Below are positions 6,845-11,250 of a stretch of DNA of 11,250 nucleotides, piece by piece. The translations under genes were made by a program, and so were the position numbers. This stretch comes from Candidatus Krumholzibacteriia bacterium (GTDB taxonomy: Bacteria > Krumholzibacteriota > Krumholzibacteriia > Krumholzibacteriales > Krumholzibacteriaceae), in NCBI GenBank assembly GCA_028706585.1, contig JAQTVX010000043.1, positions 1 to 11,250 of the forward strand, in the 5' to 3' direction. The notes beneath the pieces were generated by a model. The model did not search any database. It saw nothing but the letters and a program-made list of their open reading frames with translations, and was not told the origin of the DNA. Position 1 is the first letter of the stretch. Each line of letters starts with the position of its first letter.

Positions 6845-7091
6845 CGAAGCCCCTCCCCTCGAGATACTTGGCGAGCGCCAGGGTGCCGATGAAATTGAGG
6901 AGCGCCCACGAGATGCCGATGTTCATGTAGAGATCCTTCTTCATCATGATCGAGAATATGGCGCAGAAGCCGACCATGAGAATTCCCATGATATCGATGG
7001 CCACGGTCCGGTCGGGCGCCGTCGGACCCTTCCCTACCCGGTAGAGGCACATGAACATGCAGAGAATGAGAAGCGCGATGAATACGTTCAC
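6837..7091 (-). CDS. mrpF: Mrp/Mnh antiporter subunit F
   Basis: This 84-residue membrane protein has three hydrophobic helices. The family signature GPTAPDRTVAIDIMG (22-36) is present, including the conserved DR pair in the membrane. The start is GTG at 7091, which overlaps the mrpE stop codon in GTGA. AAAGGA lies about 7 nt upstream of the GTG. Its last codons overlap mrpG. It corresponds to MbhB of Mbh hydrogenases and is needed to assemble the ion-translocating arm. Confidence 0.92.
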   Translation of the reverse strand: MNVFIALLILCMFMCLYRVGKGPTAPDRTVAIDIMGILMVGFCAIFSIMMKKDLYMNIGISWALLNFIGTLALAKYLEGRGFDE

Positions 7092-7573
7092 TCGAATATC
7101 CTTTCCAGATATTTCTCGAAGCCCGCGACTATCATCTCCGTATCCTTCTGAATATCCGGCGAAACCACGTTTATCCAGTGAATGTACAGATGATCGCCGA
7201 CCAGGTCGACGCTCATCGTGCCCGGCGTCAGCGTGATGGAGTTGGCGAGGAACGTCCGGCCCATGTCGCTCTTGAGCTTCGTGCGCACCTTGACGATGCC
7301 GGGCTTAATGGGAAGATAGATATTGAGCACGCGGTAGGCGACGTCGAAATTCGCCCTGATCATGGCCCAGATGAATACCCAGAAGTAGCAGAAGAGCCAG
7401 AAGAAGCGGCGCGGGTAGAATGCCTTGACCCCCTCGTACGGGAAGATATCGCCGAGGAGAAGCTCCGCCAGAAGCGATATGACGACGCCGGCGAGCAGCT
7501 CCTGCAGGGTGAACGACCACGTCAGGAGGATCCAGACCGCGTAAATGATGAAAAAATGTATGATGCGCTTCAT
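7088..7573 (-). CDS. mrpE: Mrp/Mnh antiporter subunit E
   Basis: This 161-residue protein has two or three N-terminal hydrophobic segments (about 3-40 and 57-72) and a soluble C-terminal domain. It carries the family motif LANSITLTPGTMSVDL (about 109-124), followed by HWINV. The length is typical (about 160). It starts 3 bp after the mrpD stop codon and overlaps mrpF by 4 bp. It corresponds to MbhA of the Mbh complex. Confidence 0.93.
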   Translation of the reverse strand: MKRIIHFFIIYAVWILLTWSFTLQELLAGVVISLLAELLLGDIFPYEGVKAFYPRRFFWLFCYFWVFIWAMIRANFDVAYRVLNIYLPIKPGIVKVRTKLKSDMGRTFLANSITLTPGTMSVDLVGDHLYIHWINVVSPDIQKDTEMIVAGFEKYLERIFE

Positions 7574-7576
7574 CTA

Positions 7577-9079
7577 TCACCCGCCGATTATGAATCCCAT
7601 GTACGAAACCTTGTCGAGCAGGGCCGCGCGCGCCGCCTGGAGCGCGCCCTGATCCAGGTACGGGTACGCGAGCCCGAGCGCGATGCACAGAATCGCGAGC
7701 ACCACGAGCGGCAGCGTCATCGCGAACGGCGCTTCCTGGATGTTGGCGAATCTCGCGGGGAGCTGCCCGAAGATCACGAAGCGCTGCAGCTTGATGAACG
7801 ACAGCAGCGTCATGAACGCGACGAAAACGGCGATGGCGCCGTACACGTAGTAGCCCGCCTGGATGAACGCGACGATGATGATCAGCTTGCTCCAGAATCC
7901 GTTGAAGGGCGGCACGCCGGATATCGATAGCGAGGCGATCGAGCAGGCCGTGCTCGTCACGGGCATCTTCCGGATCAGCCCGCCCATCTCGTAGCGGTTC
8001 CTGGTTCCCGTGCGGAACTCGAAGGCGCCCGCGCAGAGGAAGAGGAGCGACTTGAACACCGCGTGGTTCACGAGGTGGTAGAGCCCGCCGAAGAGACCCA
8101 TCGCGGCTATGACCGGCGGCACGTTCGGATTCAGCCCGAGCCCCAGCCCTATCGTGACGTAGCCCATCTGGCTTATCGAATGGTACGCGAGCATGCGCTT
8201 GAAATCGGACTGGCCGACGGCCAGGAATACCCCCACGAGCATCGAAAGGGCTCCGAGGAACATGAGAATGCTCGACACCATCGCGTTCGGCCCGACCACG
8301 TCGAACATGACGCGCGCGATCGCGTACACGCCGATAGCCTTGATGAGAACGCCCGACAGCATCGCCGAGATCGGCGCCGGGGCGCTCGGATGCGCGTCGG
8401 GCAGCCACGCGTGGAACGGGACCATCGACGCCTTGAGGCCGAAGCCCATGATGAACAGCGCGATGACGAACGCCACGGCCTTGTTGATGCCGAGCACCTC
8501 GAGCTGCCGCGCGAGGTCGGGCATGTTCAGGGTGCCCGTCATCGAGTACAGGAACGCAATGCCGAAGAGAATCGCCGTGCTCGCGACCTCGCCGAGGATC
8601 AGGTACTTGAAAGACGCCTCGAGCTCCTCGTGCTCGCACCCGAATCCGACCAGCGCGTAGGAAGCCAGCGATGCGACCTCGAGGAACACGAACACGTTGA
8701 AGAGATCGCCCGTTATGACGACGCCGTTCATTCCGGCGAGCATGAGGAGGAACAGCGAGAAGTACTTCGGCTTGGCCGTGTACATCGTCATGTACTTGAT
8801 CGAGTATATGATCGAGAGAAGCGCGATCGCGTTGATGATGACGAGCATGAGGGCGCTCAGCCCGTCGGAGATCAGGAGAATGCCCCACGGCGCCGGAAAT
8901 CCTCCGATCCGGTACGCGAAAGGCGCCTCGAAGATCGTCAGCACCGCCATAACGGCGAGCGCCGCGGTCACGAGGAAGGCGATGTAGTCGGCCGCCTTCT
9001 TGTTGATCTTCGTCACGAGAAGGTTGAAGAAGGCCGCCGCCAGCGGGAGCGCGGTGAAGAGCGGATATATCGTCTGCAT
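7577..9079 (-). CDS. mrpD: Mrp/Mnh antiporter subunit D (NuoN/MbhH-like ion channel)
   Basis: This roughly 500-residue polytopic protein is the proton or sodium-translocating subunit of the Mrp module. From the ATG at 9079, the key channel residues are E134 in FLEVASLASY, K216 in GFGLKASMVPFHAWLPDAH with H223, K247 in LSGVLIKAIG, and K294 in DFKRMLAYHSISQMGY. These are the conserved Glu/Lys positions of the NuoL/M/N-MrpA/D family, and all are intact. About 14 helices are apparent. The start is ambiguous: a GTG at 9085 (two residues longer) is better spaced from GAGG (9097-9100), and the open frame reaches a GTG at 9127 inside mrpC. It is 22 bp after mrpC and 3 bp before mrpE. Confidence 0.94.
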   Translation of the reverse strand: MQTIYPLFTALPLAAAFFNLLVTKINKKAADYIAFLVTAALAVMAVLTIFEAPFAYRIGGFPAPWGILLISDGLSALMLVIINAIALLSIIYSIKYMTMYTAKPKYFSLFLLMLAGMNGVVITGDLFNVFVFLEVASLASYALVGFGCEHEELEASFKYLILGEVASTAILFGIAFLYSMTGTLNMPDLARQLEVLGINKAVAFVIALFIMGFGLKASMVPFHAWLPDAHPSAPAPISAMLSGVLIKAIGVYAIARVMFDVVGPNAMVSSILMFLGALSMLVGVFLAVGQSDFKRMLAYHSISQMGYVTIGLGLGLNPNVPPVIAAMGLFGGLYHLVNHAVFKSLLFLCAGAFEFRTGTRNRYEMGGLIRKMPVTSTACSIASLSISGVPPFNGFWSKLIIIVAFIQAGYYVYGAIAVFVAFMTLLSFIKLQRFVIFGQLPARFANIQEAPFAMTLPLVVLAILCIALGLAYPYLDQGALQAARAALLDKVSYMGFIIGG

Positions 9080-9101
9080 GGTCACTGCGTCTCGTTCCTC
9101 T

Positions 9102-9452
9102 CTACCCTTTGAGCCTGTTGATTTCACTCATGTCGAACGTCTTGTACTTCTCGTACAGCCGCAGGCAGATCGCCGTCATCATCGATAGCACCCCGAGGCC
9201 GATCACGATGGAGGTCAGCACCAGCGCCTGCGGCAGCGGATCGACTCCGCGTTCGGTGAGCTCCTGCATCGTCATGTTCTTGAACATGATCGGGGCGATG
9301 CCATTGGCGCGATAACCGATGAGAATGATGAACAGGTTGATCGCGTAATCGGTGATCGTGAGCCCGATGATCTTCTTGATGATGTTCTTCTTGGCGATGA
9401 GGCAGTACACCCCCATCACGAAGAGCACGAGTGTCAGAAAATAGAGGATCAT
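9102..9452 (-). CDS. mrpC: Mrp/Mnh antiporter subunit C (NuoK-like)
   Basis: This 116-residue protein has three helices (about 2-20, 28-47 and 77-98). The MrpC/NuoK signature DPLPQALVLTSIVIG (71-85) is present, along with an NLFII segment in helix 2. A GGGAG lies about 9 nt before the ATG, and the gene is 18 bp after mrpB. It corresponds to MbhG. The tail (YEKYKTFDMSEINRLKG) is hydrophilic. Confidence 0.94.
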   Translation of the reverse strand: MILYFLTLVLFVMGVYCLIAKKNIIKKIIGLTITDYAINLFIILIGYRANGIAPIMFKNMTMQELTERGVDPLPQALVLTSIVIGLGVLSMMTAICLRLYEKYKTFDMSEINRLKG

Positions 9453-9470
9453 CGCCTTGAGCTCCCTTTC

Positions 9471-9965
9471 CTATTCTTCCTCTTCCGCCTCGTCGACGAG
9501 CTTCGACACGAACCGTCCGAATATCGACAGCGCGAGGAATATCGCAAACAGCGACGAGGTCACCTTGAGCCCGATGAGGATGTTGTACAGGGGGATCACG
9601 CCGGCGCTCACCAGGTTGAACGGCGTGCCGTGCGGCGGGAAATTCAGGAAGAAAGCGCCGAACGCAAATCCTATCATCGCCACGGTGACGAAGAGCAGCG
9701 CGCACGTGTTGTCGATTATCGAGGCCGCCATGTCGCTCATCTTCCGGAGCGCGAGCTCCTTGCCGAAGGCGAGCGTCAGAATGACGTAGCCGCAGGCGAG
9801 AATCGTGCCGCCCGCGAAGCCTCCGCCCGGCGTAAGGTGCCCGTAGATGATGATGTACCACCCGAACATGAAGATGATGCCTATGGCGAAACGGACTACC
9901 GTCTTGACGATCGGTGTCATCCCCGTCGGCTGCTGGCTGCTCGCTAGATCCGGCTTCGTCGCCAT
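9471..9965 (-). CDS. mrpB: Mrp/Mnh antiporter subunit B
   Basis: This 164-residue protein has four hydrophobic segments. The hallmark GHLTPGGGFAGG (42-53) is present, and FLNFPPHGTPFN and a VIPLYNILIGLKV segment lie further on. It is somewhat longer than the usual 140 residues because of a hydrophilic N-terminus (1-15) and an acidic tail (EAEEEE). An AGGGAG lies 6 nt before the ATG at 9965, which supports the long form; M16 is an alternative. The upstream mbhDE-like stop codon ends 3 bp before. It corresponds to MbhF. Confidence 0.93.
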   Translation of the reverse strand: MATKPDLASSQQPTGMTPIVKTVVRFAIGIIFMFGWYIIIYGHLTPGGGFAGGTILACGYVILTLAFGKELALRKMSDMAASIIDNTCALLFVTVAMIGFAFGAFFLNFPPHGTPFNLVSAGVIPLYNILIGLKVTSSLFAIFLALSIFGRFVSKLVDEAEEEE

Positions 9966-9968
9966 TCG

Positions 9969-10571
9969 TTACTCCCTGATATCCCCATTGTGTTCACGAA
10001 TCTCTTCTTCCGAAAGGATGCCGACCTTCTCGACGTCCGCTTCCGTTCTACGCTTGCGCCCGCGCCGCCGCAGGATCACGAACGCCCCCAGAATCGAGAC
10101 GAAGATCACCGTCGCCTCGCCGAGCGTATCGTATGCTCTGAAATCGAGGACGACGCTCGCCACGATGTTCGCCGCCCCGGTCTTCTGAAGCCCCGTCTCC
10201 AGGTACTGCTGCGAGACCCTCATGAGCGGATGTCCGAAACGGGGTAGATCCTGCACCGCGAGAAACGCGAACACGAGAAACAGGCCGAAGAATATGAGGC
10301 TCGAAACCACGGCGAACGTGTCCCAGTGCGCCTCGATGGCGGTGTTGTCGATGACGATCGTGGCTCGGATGAGGATCACGAGCACCAGTATCTCCACCAC
10401 GACCTGAGTGATCGCGATATCGGGCGCGGCGAGCATGAGGAACGCGATGCTGACGGCCGCGCCGACGATGCCGCAAGAGATGACCGACGAAAGAAGGTTC
10501 TTCGTCTCGATGGCGATGATCGACCCGACGATCATGAATATCAGAAGAGCGATAAGATATGTCTCAATCAT
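9969..10571 (-). CDS. fused MbhD-MbhE protein (MrpA C-terminal domains)
   Basis: This 200-residue membrane protein combines two parts that form the C-terminal end of MrpA. The DUF4040/MbhD part (about 1-75) has three helices and the motif APDIAITQVVVEILV (49-63). The MbhE part (about 85-168) ends with AANIVASVVLDFRAYDTLGE and a last helix. A basic and then acidic tail (RRRGRKRR onward) is cytoplasmic. A GAGG lies 7 nt before the ATG. The gene follows the NuoL-type subunit by 15 bp. It joins the antiporter-like subunits to the rest of the arm. Confidence 0.9.
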   Translation of the reverse strand: MIETYLIALLIFMIVGSIIAIETKNLLSSVISCGIVGAAVSIAFLMLAAPDIAITQVVVEILVLVILIRATIVIDNTAIEAHWDTFAVVSSLIFFGLFLVFAFLAVQDLPRFGHPLMRVSQQYLETGLQKTGAANIVASVVLDFRAYDTLGEATVIFVSILGAFVILRRRGRKRRTEADVEKVGILSEEEIREHNGDIRE

Positions 10572-10586
10572 CCAGCCGCCTCGCCG

Positions 10587-11250
10587 TTACAAATTGAAAA
10601 TCAGAATAAAAGCCAGCACGCCGAGCCCGATAACGATCCACGACAGGTACGTGGAAAGGTTTCCGTTATGCAGCCCTCTGAGCACCTGGACGAAGCTATC
10701 GCCGAGCTTGCCGAAAAAGTTATAGCCGTCCAGGGCGCCCTTCTCGCCGTCCTGGAACAGTGTTCTGATTCCGGGCCCGAGATCCTCCGTGATCGTTCTA
10801 TAGAACTGCGTTCCCGGATACCTGATCTCTTCGTTGTCCATTATGTTGCCGCCGATCCACGGATTTTCCTCTATGCGGTACACGCTGATGCTGGTGAGCC
10901 CGTAGATCAGGAGGCCGAGGATCACGCCCACGACTATGAGGGCCGTCGCTGCCCCTGGGCTCCAGAATCCGCCCGTCGGTATGGTCGCGATGGTGCCCGA
11001 GACTACGCTCACGGCGCCGCCGTCCCACACGGCGGGGATGATGAACTTCTCCAGCGGGTATCCCGCGAATATCCCGAACACCACGCAGAGGATGGCGAGA
11101 AAGATCATCGGTATCTGCATCGAGAAGTCCACGTCCCTGACCTTGTCCAGGCGCTCGGGCCGCCGTCCGAGAAACACCGAGTGGAGCACCTTGACGAACG
11201 AGGCCAGCGTCAGGGCGCTGCCGAAGATGGCGACGATCAGAAATACAACG
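10587..11250 (-). CDS. NuoL/MrpA-N/HyfB-type ion-translocating subunit, 3' part
   Basis: The frame is open to the end of the window, so the start lies beyond 11250; about 221 residues remain. At the N-terminal edge is a helix continuing into GSALTLASFVKVLHSVFLG, typical of late NuoL/HyfB helices. Helices IPMIFLAILCVVFGIFAG and ALIVVGVILGLLIYGL follow. A hydrophilic stretch of about 75 residues contains NPWIGGN and GRLxF-like amphipathic segments, and a last helix ends at FILIFNL. This matches the C-terminus of proton-translocating subunits with a lateral helix. Together with the fused MbhDE gene it replaces a full-length MrpA. The key Glu and Lys residues are outside the window. Confidence 0.88.
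   Translation of the reverse strand, partial: VVFLIVAIFGSALTLASFVKVLHSVFLGRRPERLDKVRDVDFSMQIPMIFLAILCVVFGIFAGYPLEKFIIPAVWDGGAVSVVSGTIATIPTGGFWSPGAATALIVVGVILGLLIYGLTSISVYRIEENPWIGGNIMDNEEIRYPGTQFYRTITEDLGPGIRTLFQDGEKGALDGYNFFGKLGDSFVQVLRGLHNGNLSTYLSWIVIGLGVLAFILIFNL

Noticed and set aside
7305..8888. Long minus-strand ORF (527 residues) in another frame of mrpD and mrpE
   Set aside because: Low-complexity Arg/His/Gly-rich translation with no membrane segments; the overlapping frames encode recognised Mrp subunits.
8063..9112. Long plus-strand ORF (349 residues) opposite mrpD
   Set aside because: Composition dominated by Arg, Glu and His, as expected for an antisense shadow of a GC-rich membrane gene; mrpD has clear family motifs.

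Overview
The window is GC-rich and densely coded, and comes from a bacterium with an anaerobic type of energy metabolism. Three things suggest an uncultured anaerobe, perhaps from the FCB or delta-proteobacterial sphere: a large Ser/Thr kinase fused to a TolB-like domain and TPR repeats, several exported lipoproteins, and a long Mrp-type antiporter operon linked to a [NiFe]-hydrogenase maturation protease. The phylum is inference only; the sequence contains no marker gene.

Layout. Bases 1-2244 (+) hold the 3' part of a membrane-anchored Ser/Thr protein kinase with a TolB-like module and TPRs. Two coupled minus-strand genes converge on it: a cysteine-rich lipoprotein (2625-3287) and an 84-residue membrane protein (2358-2612). 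Bases 3288-3912 are a regulatory region with AT-rich stretches. It holds a candidate sigma70 promoter and a 16-codon leader-like ORF with a near-perfect Shine-Dalgarno sequence. It precedes a plus-strand lipoprotein with two Fn3-like repeats (3913-5127). Two strong stem-loops at 5133-5232 separate this gene from the next, convergent operon.

From 11250 down to 5307 everything lies on the minus strand and reads as one operon. In transcription order it encodes a NuoL/MrpA-N-type ion-translocating subunit (cut by the window end), a fused MbhD+MbhE protein (the MrpA C-terminal part), MrpB, MrpC, MrpD, MrpE, MrpF, MrpG, a HycF/HyfH/MbhN-type 2x[4Fe-4S] ferredoxin subunit with a zinc-ribbon-like tail, and a HycI-family hydrogenase maturation endopeptidase. 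Overlaps of 4-8 bp or gaps of 3-27 bp join most of these genes. An intrinsic terminator lies just before hycI.

How they work together (inference from known families): the Mrp subunits form the ion-translocating membrane arm of a group 4, Mbh-like respiratory [NiFe] hydrogenase. The ferredoxin subunit feeds electrons to the catalytic module, and HycI trims the large subunit after nickel insertion. The catalytic large and small subunits and the NuoH-like subunit are not in the window and should lie beyond 11250 or elsewhere. The HycI gene argues for a true hydrogenase rather than a free-standing Mrp antiporter or a sulfur-reducing Mbs complex.
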